Program-made: the position numbers and the translations under genes | Shown here: positions 44,520 to 51,171 of the stretch, piece after piece | Layout of the letters: each line of letters starts with the position of its first letter | Numbering within the stretch: the stretch's first letter is position 1 | From: Planctomycetota bacterium | GTDB lineage: Bacteria; Planctomycetota; JAJSAM01 | DNA: 52,224 nucleotides | Direction of reading: 5' to 3' | Assembly: GCA_024274785.1 (NCBI GenBank) | Contig: JAJSAM010000010.1 | Coordinates: forward strand, 1 to 52,224 | The notes under the pieces: generated by a model | The model's database searches: none | What the model saw: the letters and a program-made list of their open reading frames with translations, nothing else | Told to the model about the DNA's origin: nothing

Positions 44520-44864
44520 CTAGAGAAGATGCCGGTCGACGGCTCGGGCGCGCTCGCGCAGGTCCTGGAATTCCGCGTCATCCCGCTGGCCTTCGATCAA
44601 TCCGCGGACGACGGCCGCGGCGAACGGCGTCTCGGCGGGCCGGCGCAGGCGGTAGTTCACGAACTTCCCGTCGCGCACATCGTCCACCAGCCCCGCCTCC
44701 CGAAGGATCCCCAGGTGTCGCGAGATCGCGGGCTGCCCGAGGTCCATCAGGTTGACGAGTTCGGAAACGCAGAGGCCCCTGATCGAGAGTGCGCAGAGAA
44801 TCTTGATCCGGGTGGGGTCCGCCATCGCCTTCCCCACCGATACGAAGTCATCGACTGGGCTCAT
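44520..44864 (-). CDS. ArsR-family transcriptional regulator
   Basis: The 114-residue protein is a winged-helix regulator: ADPTRIKILCALSIRGLCVSELVNLM gives helices 1-3 and GQPAISRHLGILREAGLVDD gives the recognition helix and wing, with DGKFVNYRL as the beta-hairpin. A Cys before the HTH (ILCAL) and another (LCVSEL) are at positions often used by metal-sensing ArsR proteins, but no complete CxC sensor site is seen. The frame is open to 44999, but the ATG at 44864 is preferred. Upstream is an inverted repeat suitable for autoregulation. It probably controls the VOC gene. Confidence 0.85.
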   Translation of the reverse strand: MSPVDDFVSVGKAMADPTRIKILCALSIRGLCVSELVNLMDLGQPAISRHLGILREAGLVDDVRDGKFVNYRLRRPAETPFAAAVVRGLIEGQRDDAEFQDLRERARAVDRHLL

Positions 44865-44882
44865 CCATTCAACCCTACAACA

Positions 44883-44900
44883 TATCGAACAATATCGATA
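44883..44900. promoter_or_regulatory. Candidate ArsR operator
   Basis: TATCGA (44883-44888) and TCGATA (44895-44900) form a perfect inverted repeat with a six-base AT-rich spacer, just upstream of the ArsR gene start and in the divergent gap with the cyclodeaminase-family gene. Its local AT-richness suggests a promoter as well. Confidence 0.5.
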
Positions 44901-45001
44901 CACTTTACCGTGCTGCATCCCTCTCCTTCTGGTTGCGGGATGCCGGAATTCGCGGACACTGTAGGATGACTCATCCACCGGGCCGATGGAGGAAGGCAAC
45001 G

Positions 45002-45988
45002 ATGACCAGGCTTCTGTCCCGCAACGACGTCATGCAGGTCCTCACCATGGAGGACACGATCGACATCCTCGAGCAGGCCTTCGCGGACCTGGCCACGGAC
45101 CGCGCGGTGCTGCCGCAGCGCACGGCGATCACCGCTCCGGAGCACGGCGGCCTCTCGCTGTTCATGCCCGCATTCCTGAAGGGCATGGGCGCCCTCGGCA
45201 CGAAGGTGGTCACCGTCTACAAGAACAACCCGGCGAAGTACGATCTCCCGACGGTCCTCGGGACGATCCTGATCCTGGATGTGAAGACCGGCGCCCCGCT
45301 CGCGGTCATGGACGGCGGCTACCTGACCGGAATGCGCACCGGCGGCGTAGCCGGGCTCGGCACGCGCTGGCTCGCCAGGGAGGACGCGAAGGTCCACACC
45401 ATGTTCGGCACCGGTGGAATGGCTCGAACCCACGCCTGGGCGGTGGCCTGTGCGCGCCCGATCGAGAAGCTGATCCTCTCTTCCCTCGACCCGCGGAAAA
45501 AGCAGGAGGCCTTTGCCGCCTCTCTCGAGGGCGTGGTCAGCGGCGAGATCGTCATCGCCGACGACCCGGCCGAGGCCGTCGCCGCGGCGGATGTGGTCAC
45601 GCTGATCACGAGCGCCTCGGAACCGATCGTCGAGGGCTCATGGTTCAAGCCCGGCACCCACATTAACGCCACCGGATCCCACGCCCCGGGCACACGCGAG
45701 CTCGACACCGCGACGGTGCTCCGATCCAAAATCGTATGTGACCTCATCGACGCCTGCCGCGCCGAGGCCGGCGACTTCCTGATCCCCGCGGAAGAAGGCG
45801 TCTGGAGTTTCGAGCGGGTGCACGGTTCTCTCGGCGACGTGATCGCCGGCAAGATCCCCGGCCGCGAAACCAACGAGGAGATCACCCTGGTGAAGAGCGT
45901 CGGCCTCGCCATCCAGGACATCTCGGTGGCGCAGCACGTCTGTCGGAAGGCGGAGGGGGCCGGGGTCGGCACCGACTTCATGTTCTGA
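45002..45988 (+). CDS. Ornithine cyclodeaminase/mu-crystallin family protein
   Basis: The 328-residue protein has an N-terminal substrate domain and a Rossmann NAD(P)-binding domain (MFGTGGMARTHAWAVA near 135, with the GxGxxA pattern, then ADVVTLITSASEPIV). A conserved substrate Lys is in the ALGTKVVTVYKNNP segment. The reaction could be ornithine cyclodeaminase, alanine dehydrogenase or a ketimine reductase; the family is broad and the substrate cannot be inferred. The ATG at 45002 follows GGAGGAAGG; a longer frame to 44933 is rejected. It diverges from arsR across the operator-like repeat and might share its control. Confidence 0.88.
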   Translation: MTRLLSRNDVMQVLTMEDTIDILEQAFADLATDRAVLPQRTAITAPEHGGLSLFMPAFLKGMGALGTKVVTVYKNNPAKYDLPTVLGTILILDVKTGAPLAVMDGGYLTGMRTGGVAGLGTRWLAREDAKVHTMFGTGGMARTHAWAVACARPIEKLILSSLDPRKKQEAFAASLEGVVSGEIVIADDPAEAVAAADVVTLITSASEPIVEGSWFKPGTHINATGSHAPGTRELDTATVLRSKIVCDLIDACRAEAGDFLIPAEEGVWSFERVHGSLGDVIAGKIPGRETNEEITLVKSVGLAIQDISVAQHVCRKAEGAGVGTDFMF

Positions 45989-46001
45989 GCCGGCGGCGCG
46001 G

Positions 46002-46685
46002 CTACCCGCGGCGGCGTCGGAGGAGAGCCAGGCCGAGCAGGCCGAAGGCGCCGAGGAGCAGCGAGTTCGGCAGCGGAACGGCGCTGGGGCCGGGCAGCCC
46101 CGCAATGCCCACCGTGAAACCGTGCCAGTACTCGCCGGGCTGGTCGATCCAACTGAAGGAGGAGATGGCCCCCGGGAATTGAATCACCCCGTGCCCCTCG
46201 ATCCCGAGCAGCACGTCGCCCGGTTCCTCGAAGAGGGATCCCGCGGGATTTCCACCCCAGTGACCCCGGCCACTCAGGATGACATTGAAGGGAGTATCGA
46301 AGTCATAGCGAACGGGGTACGCCGGCTGCCCCAGGCTCAGGATCGCCATCACCGGATTCAGCACGGGCTTCGAGAAAGTGATCGTGTTCAGGACATTCGA
46401 ACTGCCGTCCCAGAGCCTGATGATGTCGCTGTCCGGCGGTGCATTGGGGACGAGATACGGAGTTGGAGCGCTGTTCCAATAGTCGGTGCCTCCGGCCGTC
46501 TGGGCAGCCCCGACCTCTCCGGAATAGCTGACGGTGATCCCGTGGCTGGTGATCGTTCCCACCGCGGAGCCGGGATTCCCGGGCGTCGCTGCCGTCCAGT
46601 CCGTCCAGTCGATCGTTGCCCCGAAGGCCGCAGGAGCCCCGATCAGCAGAAAGCACGCAACCAGCAGTATCGAGTTTCTGAGCAT
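46002..46685 (-). CDS. Exported protein with VPLPA-CTERM-type sorting tail
   Basis: This 227-residue protein has a signal peptide (SILLVACFLLIGAPAAFGA) and a C-terminal tripartite sorting signal: VPLPNSLLLG, hydrophobic segment, then basic RRRRG. This is the VPLPA/PEP-CTERM pattern processed by exosortase in Gram-negative bacteria with exopolysaccharide systems. The mature part is a beta-rich domain with Trp/Gly-rich stretches and no catalytic motif. GGAAAGGAAGGG precedes the ATG at 46685; the longer frame to 46742 is rejected. An exosortase gene is not in this window. Confidence 0.8.
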   Translation of the reverse strand: MLRNSILLVACFLLIGAPAAFGATIDWTDWTAATPGNPGSAVGTITSHGITVSYSGEVGAAQTAGGTDYWNSAPTPYLVPNAPPDSDIIRLWDGSSNVLNTITFSKPVLNPVMAILSLGQPAYPVRYDFDTPFNVILSGRGHWGGNPAGSLFEEPGDVLLGIEGHGVIQFPGAISSFSWIDQPGEYWHGFTVGIAGLPGPSAVPLPNSLLLGAFGLLGLALLRRRRG

Positions 46686-46917
46686 GAGCCCTTCCTTTCC
46701 CGTTCGTGGGACGTCCCCCCTCCGCTTGAGAGGACCCTTCAAGGATCATATTGACGAATCCGCCGAAAACTTTCGCAGATTCTGCATTTTCTCGGATTCC
46801 CACCACCCAGGCCACCAGCCCCGGAACCGCCGGCCGCAGTCCGTGGAGAAGGAACCTGAGCCCGATTACGGTTTCGTGGCATGTCACTCCCGTCCATTAT
46901 GAGGGCGGGAGGAGACC
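46686..46917. other. AT-richer intergenic region
   Basis: The gap between the sorting-tail protein and the ECF-sigma-like fragment is less GC-rich around 46740-46800, as a promoter region for the exported protein would be. I see no clear promoter hexamers, terminator or gene. Confidence 0.4.
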
Positions 46918-47016
46918 ATGCAGCCGGAAATGCTTCTCAACCACGCGGCGTTCATTCGTGATCTCGCGAGGAGTCTGACGTTCGGCGAGGAGGATCCGAA
47001 CGCGGAAACGCCCGCG
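46918..47016 (+). pseudogene. Truncated ECF sigma-factor-like fragment
   Basis: An ATG with a GGAGGAGACC ribosome-binding site begins MLLNHAAFIRDLARSLTFGEEDPN, which resembles the region 2 start of ECF sigma factors of the LLxHxxFxRxLARSL type. After about 28 residues the resemblance stops, and the frame runs into compositional noise that overlaps the convergent selenoprotein gene. It is best read as a remnant of a sigma factor gene cut by rearrangement. The start region still looks translatable. Confidence 0.35.
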
Positions 47017-47074
47017 ACAAGTCGGCACGCGGAGGTGATGTCGTTCTCCGCCGAATCCCGCAGCCGGGTGGGTC

Positions 47075-47860
47075 TCAGTCGCCGTCCTCCTCCGCTTTCC
47101 GCGCCCCGCGGAGGGTGGCGAGGACCTCCTCGACGCTCTTTTTTCCGTGGATGCGTCCGACCTCGGTCCCGTCTTCGAGCATGATGCGGGCATCCGGAAT
47201 CCCGGCGACGCGGTAGTGCTTCGAGACCTCCGGGTACTGATCCGTATCCACCTCGAGGAACAGGAAGTGATCCAGTTCCGCGACCACTTCGGGCGCGGTC
47301 CAGACCTTGTCGAGCATATACCGGCAGGCGGGGCACCACTTGGCGACGAAATCGATGATGAGCAGCTTGTTCTGACGCGCCGCCACCTCGAGGGCGTCCG
47401 CCACGAGCTTCGAAATGGCCGTCGAACCCGCCCCGGCTTCCGGATCCATCCGTCCGCGGTCATGCGACGATTCGCCATCCGTTCCGACCACGGCTGCCTC
47501 GTAGCCCGCCTTCCCGATGACGGCGATCAGTTCGGAGTTCGTCGCACCGCCCTCCCCGATGGTGACGGTGAAGCGGTCCCCCTCCAGATCGACCTCGACC
47601 TGTTCGATCTTTCGCAACCCTTCCAGGGCTGCCTTGACCCCGTCGGGTCAGGTCATTCAGGTGGCCCCGCTTCTGCTCTTCATCATTCCCGCGACGTGCA
47701 GGGTGACGGTGCGGGCGTCCACCGCCACGGGAGAGGAGGAGGGCTCCGTCACCGTGGAGTCCGCCGTGCCGGGCCGGAACCCGCCGGAGGAATCACCGTC
47801 ATCACACGCCGCGACGGTCAAGGCCAGGGCGAGGGTGCAGAGGAGAATGTGCGGTCTCAT
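47075..47860 (-). CDS. HMA (MerP-like, UxxU) - thioredoxin fusion lipoprotein, probable selenoprotein
   Basis: Reading UGA as Sec gives a 261-residue lipoprotein. It has signal and lipobox (ALTVAAC, lipidated Cys about 19) and a heavy-metal-associated domain from about residue 53: TVTLHVAGMM, then Sec68-Met-Thr-Sec71-Pro, then GVKAALEGL and VEVDLEGDRFTVTI. A thioredoxin domain with WCPAC at 175-179 follows. The two UGA codons (47657-47659 and 47648-47650) fall exactly at the two Cys positions of the MerP motif CxxCPxxVKxAL. A hairpin with a G in the loop lies 23 bases after the second UGA. The ATG at 47860 overlaps the merR stop by four bases. Conventional annotation would split it into two fragments (47657-47860 and 47075-47617). 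Probable role: periplasmic capture and reduction of Hg2+ or another soft metal. Confidence 0.78.
47614..47632 (-). promoter_or_regulatory. Candidate bacterial SECIS element (HMA-thioredoxin gene)
   Basis: On the minus strand GCAGCCCT pairs with AGGGTTGC (8 bp, one G-U) around a GGA loop. The loop starts 23 bases after the second UGA and 32 bases after the first. Bacterial SECIS elements are described as needing a G in the first two loop positions and a UGA-to-loop distance of roughly 16-37 bases, so one element could serve both codons. Confidence 0.65.
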
Positions 47861-48279
47861 CGGTCCGTCCTTCCGAGGGCCTTCGCGTCGAGTGCCCCGA
47901 GGATCGGGCAGGCGGAGATGGGGAGCTCTCCGTGGCACTCGCTCTTCAGATTCGTGAGTGCCGCTCTCATGTCCTCGAGGATCCGGATCTTCTCGTCGAT
48001 GAGTCTGATCCTGGATTCCGTCCTTCCGAGAACATCGCCGCACTTCGCCCCGGGACTCGCCCGCAACGACAGGAGTCCCCTGATCTCCTTCAGGGTGAAA
48101 CCGATCTCCTTCGCGACCTTGATGAAGCGGATGCGCCGGACGGTCTCCTCGCCGTAGATCCGGTAGTTCGAGGCATTGCGCGACGGCTTCGGGATCAGCT
48201 CCTGTTGCTCGTAGAAGCGAATTGTCTCCGGGTTTACCGCACAGCGCTTTGCCAGCGCACCTCTCGTCAGGCCTGCCAT
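47857..48279 (-). CDS. merR: MerR-type regulator with Hg-binding cysteine triad
   Basis: The 140-residue protein has the MerR winged helix (LTRGALAKRCAVNPETIRFYEQQELI and NYRIYGEETVRRIRFIKVAKEIGFTL), the dimerisation helix and three cysteines in the order and spacing of mercury-sensing MerR: one in GAKCGDV before the helix, then the pair in SECHGELPISACPIL after it (the family form is ACHxxxGNVSCPL). It should repress and, with Hg2+ or a similar thiophilic metal, activate its promoters by untwisting a long spacer. AGGAGG precedes the ATG. Its own promoter and a matching divergent one flank it. The downstream selenoprotein gene overlaps its stop. Confidence 0.93.
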   Translation of the reverse strand: MAGLTRGALAKRCAVNPETIRFYEQQELIPKPSRNASNYRIYGEETVRRIRFIKVAKEIGFTLKEIRGLLSLRASPGAKCGDVLGRTESRIRLIDEKIRILEDMRAALTNLKSECHGELPISACPILGALDAKALGRTDR

Positions 48280-48300
48280 GTCCGCCTCCTGGTTGCAGAG

Positions 48301-48332
48301 AGCCTACACCCTGTAGATAGATACAGGGTCAA
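48301..48332 (-). promoter_or_regulatory. MerR-type promoter/operator of the merR-selenoprotein operon
   Basis: On the minus strand: TTGACC (-35; 48327-48332), a 20-base spacer and TAGGCT (-10; 48301-48306). The spacer holds the dyad ACCCTGTA-N6-TACAGGGT (48308-48329). An over-long spacer with a central dyad is the hallmark of MerR-family promoters. Confidence 0.75.
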
Positions 48333-48333
48333 G

Positions 48334-48356
48334 AGGAAAGCCGGGTTTCCTTTTTT
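48334..48356 (+). terminator. Weak terminator-like hairpin with T-tract
   Basis: AGGAAA (48334-48339) pairs with TTTCCT (48346-48351) around a six-base loop and runs into a T-tract to 48356. The stem is short and AT-rich. It could limit plus-strand readthrough between the two divergent MerR promoters. Confidence 0.3.
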
Positions 48357-48427
48357 CGGGGCCTGCGAATCGGCGTGGATCCGGCCCCGGGGGGAGCGGT
48401 GTTGTGTCCGAATGTCCGGGAATTCAC

Positions 48428-48459
48428 TTGACCCTGTTCCAGGGTACAGCCCGTAAGAT
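48428..48459 (+). promoter_or_regulatory. MerR-type promoter of the MerC-like selenoprotein gene
   Basis: TTGACC (-35; 48428-48433), a 20-base spacer and TAAGAT (-10; 48454-48459). CTGT and ACAG occupy the same spacer positions (1-4 and 13-16) as in the merR promoter, and the first 10 bases (TTGACCCTGT) are identical. The second half-site is degenerate beyond ACAG. Confidence 0.7.
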
Positions 48460-48507
48460 CCGGTCCGAGAGGTTCAGGACCGTCTTCCGAAGATCCCGGA
48501 GGTGACT

Positions 48508-49215
48508 GTGAGGCCGAAGCGACAACCGCATCGTGGAACCGGGCCCGGACAGATCAGAGGGTCGGCTTCGCGGTTTCGGACGTTTCTGAGCGTGCTGCCG
48601 AGCCTCGGAGCCGTCCTCCTGCCCAAAGCGTGTCCGGGGTGATGGGCGACGGCGTCTCCCCCGGTGGCCGTGGGAGTATTCACAGCGCTCGGCGTCACAT
48701 TTCTGCTGGAGACGAGGTGGCTCCTTCCCCTGACGGTTCTGTTTCTCTCTCCGGCGCTGGTGATTCTGGGAAGGGATGCGAGAAGAAACCGGTTCTGGTT
48801 GCCCTTTGGGCTCGGGATCGTGTCCGCAGCCGGGATTGTGGGCGGGAAGTTCCTGCTCGAATCCGCTGCGGTGATGTTCGGCGGCATGCTGATGCTGGTG
48901 TGTGCGTCCATCTGGAGCGTCTTGCCTCTCGTGAGACGCCAGGGAGAGAAGATGTCTGAGAAGAGAGTGTTCGAGGTGTTCAGTGCCGGGTGCGGTGTCT
49001 GCAACGGTGTCATCGATGAGATCCGGCAGTTGGCCTGTGAGTCCTGCGAGGTGAAGATCCTCGACATGGGTGACGCCGAGGTCGAGGAGAGGGCGCGTTC
49101 TCTCGGGATCCGGTCGGTCCCCGCCGTCGTCGTCGATGGCCGCCTGGCCGATTGCTGTTCGGCGCGTGGAGTGGATCTCGAGATCCTGAAGGGGATGGGC
49201 CTCGGTCAGGCCTGA
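48508..49215 (+). CDS. MerC-like membrane protein - thioredoxin-like fusion, probable selenoprotein (CxxU)
   Basis: The frame from GTG 48508 (GGAGG five bases upstream) is continuous to 49215 except for one UGA at 48640-48642. Read as Sec it yields 235 residues: LPSLGAVLLPKA, then Cys42-Pro-Gly-Sec45-Trp at the MerC metal-motif position, three or four membrane segments to about residue 140 (ending SIWSVLP, as in MerC), then a thioredoxin/glutaredoxin-like domain with CGVC at 162-165 and SVPAVVVDG (the cis-Pro region). An ATG at 48952 could start the redox domain separately. A hairpin begins 13 bases after the UGA with its loop 22 bases away. It probably moves Hg2+ or a similar soft metal across the inner membrane. 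Conventional calling would start it at the GTG at 48664. Confidence 0.75.
48656..48676 (+). promoter_or_regulatory. Candidate bacterial SECIS element (MerC-like gene)
   Basis: CTCCC-C-CGG pairs with CCG-T-GGGAG (8 bp, one C/U mismatch) around a UGG loop that begins 22 bases after the UGA at 48640, within the accepted window and with G at loop position 2. Confidence 0.6.
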
Positions 49216-49516
49216 GCGGGGCGCCACGATCGGAGGTTCGGGGTCGGGCTCGCCCCTGTCCGGGCCGAGGTCCGCACGCCCTTCGCCTCCGCGCCGGATG
49301 GCCTCGGGAAGCGCAACGACGAGGACCGCCTCGGGGGCGTTGACCGGGAGGGACGACAACTGTGACTGATCAAGTCGAGTGCCCCCCCGGGAGATCGAGG
49401 CCGGTGCCGAAGGTGCCGCTGCGAAGATCCACCTCCGGTTGCGCGTTCCTCGCCGTTCGCGGAGCAGACGAGGAGATGCCCTCCGTGCTGTGGAGTCGAC
49501 GCGGGAGGGGAAAAGA
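49216..49516. other. Intergenic region, no gene recognised
   Basis: About 300 bases between the MerC-like gene and the convergent PIN toxin gene. Open frames on both strands are compositional. No terminator, repeat or RNA gene was recognised. Confidence 0.4.
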
Positions 49517-49906
49517 CTACCCCTCCTTCCCACTCCAGAGGATCGGTGCACCGTAGTCCGCGATCCTCGCGTCTCCGGTGACCAGGATCATCCCTTCGAC
49601 ACGGGCCTGGGCTGCAAGAAGCCGGTCGAACGGATCCCGGTGCACATCCGGCAACTCACCGACCTCGAGCACGTGCTCCCAGGTGATCTCGAGGCGCACG
49701 AAACCCTCCTCGTCCACCGCGGACACCCATTCCCCCGGCACTTCGAGCTTGCCCAGGGCCCGCTTGACCGTGATCTCCCACGCCGTAACCGCACTCACAA
49801 AGACCGGCTCCCGTGGCCCACGGATCGCCTCCCGGGCCATGGGGGGCAACTGCGGATCGTCGGCCAGCCACCAGAGCAGGGCATGGGTGTCGAGCAGGAG
49901 CGTCAC
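49517..49906 (-). CDS. PIN-domain toxin (VapC-type)
   Basis: The 129-residue protein is a PIN-domain ribonuclease toxin: LLLDTHALLWWL with the first catalytic Asp, a WEI segment with the acidic residue after SAVTA, HRDPFDRLLAAQA with the third acidic position and VTGDARIADYG near the end. It would cleave RNA when the antitoxin is lost. The start overlaps the antitoxin stop by four bases, the standard arrangement with the antitoxin first. Confidence 0.92.
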   Translation of the reverse strand: MTLLLDTHALLWWLADDPQLPPMAREAIRGPREPVFVSAVTAWEITVKRALGKLEVPGEWVSAVDEEGFVRLEITWEHVLEVGELPDVHRDPFDRLLAAQARVEGMILVTGDARIADYGAPILWSGKEG

Positions 49907-50142
49907 GGCTCCCCCATCTCGAACGCGCTCGAGAATTCCTCGGGCAGTTCTTCGAAGTCTTCTCGAATCCGGATCCGCCCCCTCAGCCGGCCGGGCTTCC
50001 GATCCACCGGCTCGCGCCCGAGCGGAACCAACCGGGCGACGGGTTTTCCGCTACGGCAGAGGACGATTTCCTCGCCCCTCTGCACCCGCTCCAGGAGCGC
50101 AGACAACTGGGCCTTGGCCTCGGTAACGGTAGTGACGATCAT
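49903..50142 (-). CDS. Phd/YefM-type antitoxin
   Basis: The 79-residue protein has the Phd/YefM N-terminal DNA-binding domain (TVTEAKAQLSALLERVQRGEEIVLCRSGKPVARLVPL) and a C-terminal region, acidic and probably disordered until toxin-bound, that should wrap the PIN toxin. Such antitoxins autoregulate the pair. It starts at ATG 50142 and overlaps the toxin start by ATGA. Four TCTGG repeats lie just upstream. Confidence 0.9.
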   Translation of the reverse strand: MIVTTVTEAKAQLSALLERVQRGEEIVLCRSGKPVARLVPLGREPVDRKPGRLRGRIRIREDFEELPEEFSSAFEMGEP

Positions 50143-50165
50143 GGGAACCTCATCAGGCGATAGTT

Positions 50166-50189
50166 ATCTGGTCTGGTCTGGTCTGGTCT
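50166..50189. repeat. TCTGG short tandem repeat
   Basis: The pentamer TCTGG is repeated in tandem (at least four units) about 25 bases upstream of the antitoxin start. Copy number could vary by slippage and affect spacing of the toxin-antitoxin promoter (inference). Confidence 0.7.
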
Positions 50190-50321
50190 GCCGCATCGTA
50201 GATGAGATCCTCCTCCGCGTCAAGCGACCAATTGTCCCCGGATCAGCAGATCGAATCTCAGCTCCACAGACGAGCTTCAGGCACTCCGGGGATCGAGGCT
50301 GCCAGGTCGGTCCGCATTGGG

Positions 50322-50351
50322 ACATCAGCGTATGGGGCATCAGCGTATGGG
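50322..50351. repeat. Perfect 15-base tandem duplication
   Basis: The 15-mer CATCAGCGTATGGGG occurs twice back to back (50322-50336 and 50337-50351). It lies outside any gene and may be a recent replication-slippage duplication. Confidence 0.8.
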
Positions 50352-50486
50352 GCAGGCGCGGGCGTAGCGGAGCGAGCACGAGACGCTGACAGCACGCCCC
50401 CCGAAAGCACGCCCCGGAAGGAATCCACCAGCGCCGGCGAAGCAGAATCCCGCTCCGGAAGAGCGAGACGACGGAGGGAGGAGGGT

Positions 50487-50562
50487 TGGTGGGCAGGGGC
50501 AGACTTGAACTGCCGACCCCGGCATTTTCAGTGCCGTGCTCTACCAGCTGAGCTACCTGCCC
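50487..50562 (-). tRNA. tRNA-Phe (anticodon GAA)
   Basis: On the minus strand a complete cloverleaf is readable. The acceptor GGGCAGG pairs with CCTGCCC, followed by discriminator A and an encoded CCA. The D-arm is GCTC-AGCTGGTA-GAGC. The anticodon stem CGGCA/TGCCG closes the loop CTGAAAA with anticodon GAA. The T-arm is GGCAG-TTCAAGT-CTGCC. Length is 76 bases including CCA. There is no sign of a prophage or island next to it. Confidence 0.95.
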
Positions 50563-50802
50563 GGAGAGGGGACAGAGTTTAGCGCGCTCTCGCGATGCGT
50601 CTAAGGAAATCGAGCGGTCTCCGGGGCGCCTGAAATCCGCTCCTCCCCGGCGCTGGGGCCATGTCACCCTGCATCTCCGTCTTCAACTGCTGACATTCTC
50701 CTGGCGCGAGGTCTGGACAGTCATCGGAAATGCGGCGCTCCGCGCATGCGTGGAAGGGCCGGCGGCTGTACCCGGAAGTTGCCCGGTTACTACGCTGGCC
50801 GC

Positions 50803-51171
50803 ATGGTGCTGCGCGAGTTCGCCGTCCTCTTGCTGATCCTGCTCCTGATCGGCAGGCAGTCGTTCCCGGTGAAGATCGTCCAGGGTCGCCTCCGCGTCTC
50901 GATGGATTCCGGTGGCGCACCGGGCCGGGCCGTTTCGAAGTGGTCGAGAGACCCGGTCCCGGACATTCGCTCGCGAGGCTTCCCCATCTCGGTCTGGCTG
51001 CCGAGTGGGAACGGCGTGACGAACGTAAAGGGGACGCTCTTCATGTTCAGAGGTAGCGGGCAAATCAAGGTGAAGGCTTCACGAAGCCAGGGAGCAGAGT
51101 CCGGGCCTTGTCCCGGCGTGGGACGTCCGGTCTCGCCGAGGTCACCTGGCGAACCAATGACCGGGCCATGA
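50803..51171 (+). CDS. Doubtful small membrane-anchored ORF
   Basis: A 122-residue frame starts at ATG 50803 with a hydrophobic segment (REFAVLLLILLLIGRQ) that could be a signal anchor, followed by a basic, Gly/Ser-rich tail without a recognised domain. No ribosome-binding site is evident. A competing minus-strand frame overlaps it. It is listed because the hydrophobic N-terminus is suggestive, not because a family is known. Confidence 0.25.
   Translation: MVLREFAVLLLILLLIGRQSFPVKIVQGRLRVSMDSGGAPGRAVSKWSRDPVPDIRSRGFPISVWLPSGNGVTNVKGTLFMFRGSGQIKVKASRSQGAESGPCPGVGRPVSPRSPGEPMTGP

Larger units (their letters stand above)
50143..50486. other. Intergenic region with tandem repeats
   Basis: About 340 bases with no convincing gene. 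It contains a short TCTGG-unit tandem array and a perfect 15-base tandem duplication (both listed separately), and should hold the antitoxin promoter. Confidence 0.5.

Noticed and set aside
47648..47659. Reading the two UGA codons as marks of a decayed pseudogene
   Set aside because: Both fall precisely on metal-ligand positions, the frame is otherwise intact over 261 codons, and a second UGA at an equivalent motif position occurs in the divergent gene; decay would not target these sites.
47657..48043. Long version of the lipoprotein frame starting inside merR
   Set aside because: The first 61 codons overlap merR in another frame and are Arg-rich noise; the lipoprotein signal starts at the ATG at 47860.
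48424..49551. 375-codon minus-strand frame across the MerC-like gene
   Set aside because: Runs opposite a frame with clear membrane segments, promoter and ribosome-binding site; its own product is Arg/Pro-rich without domains.
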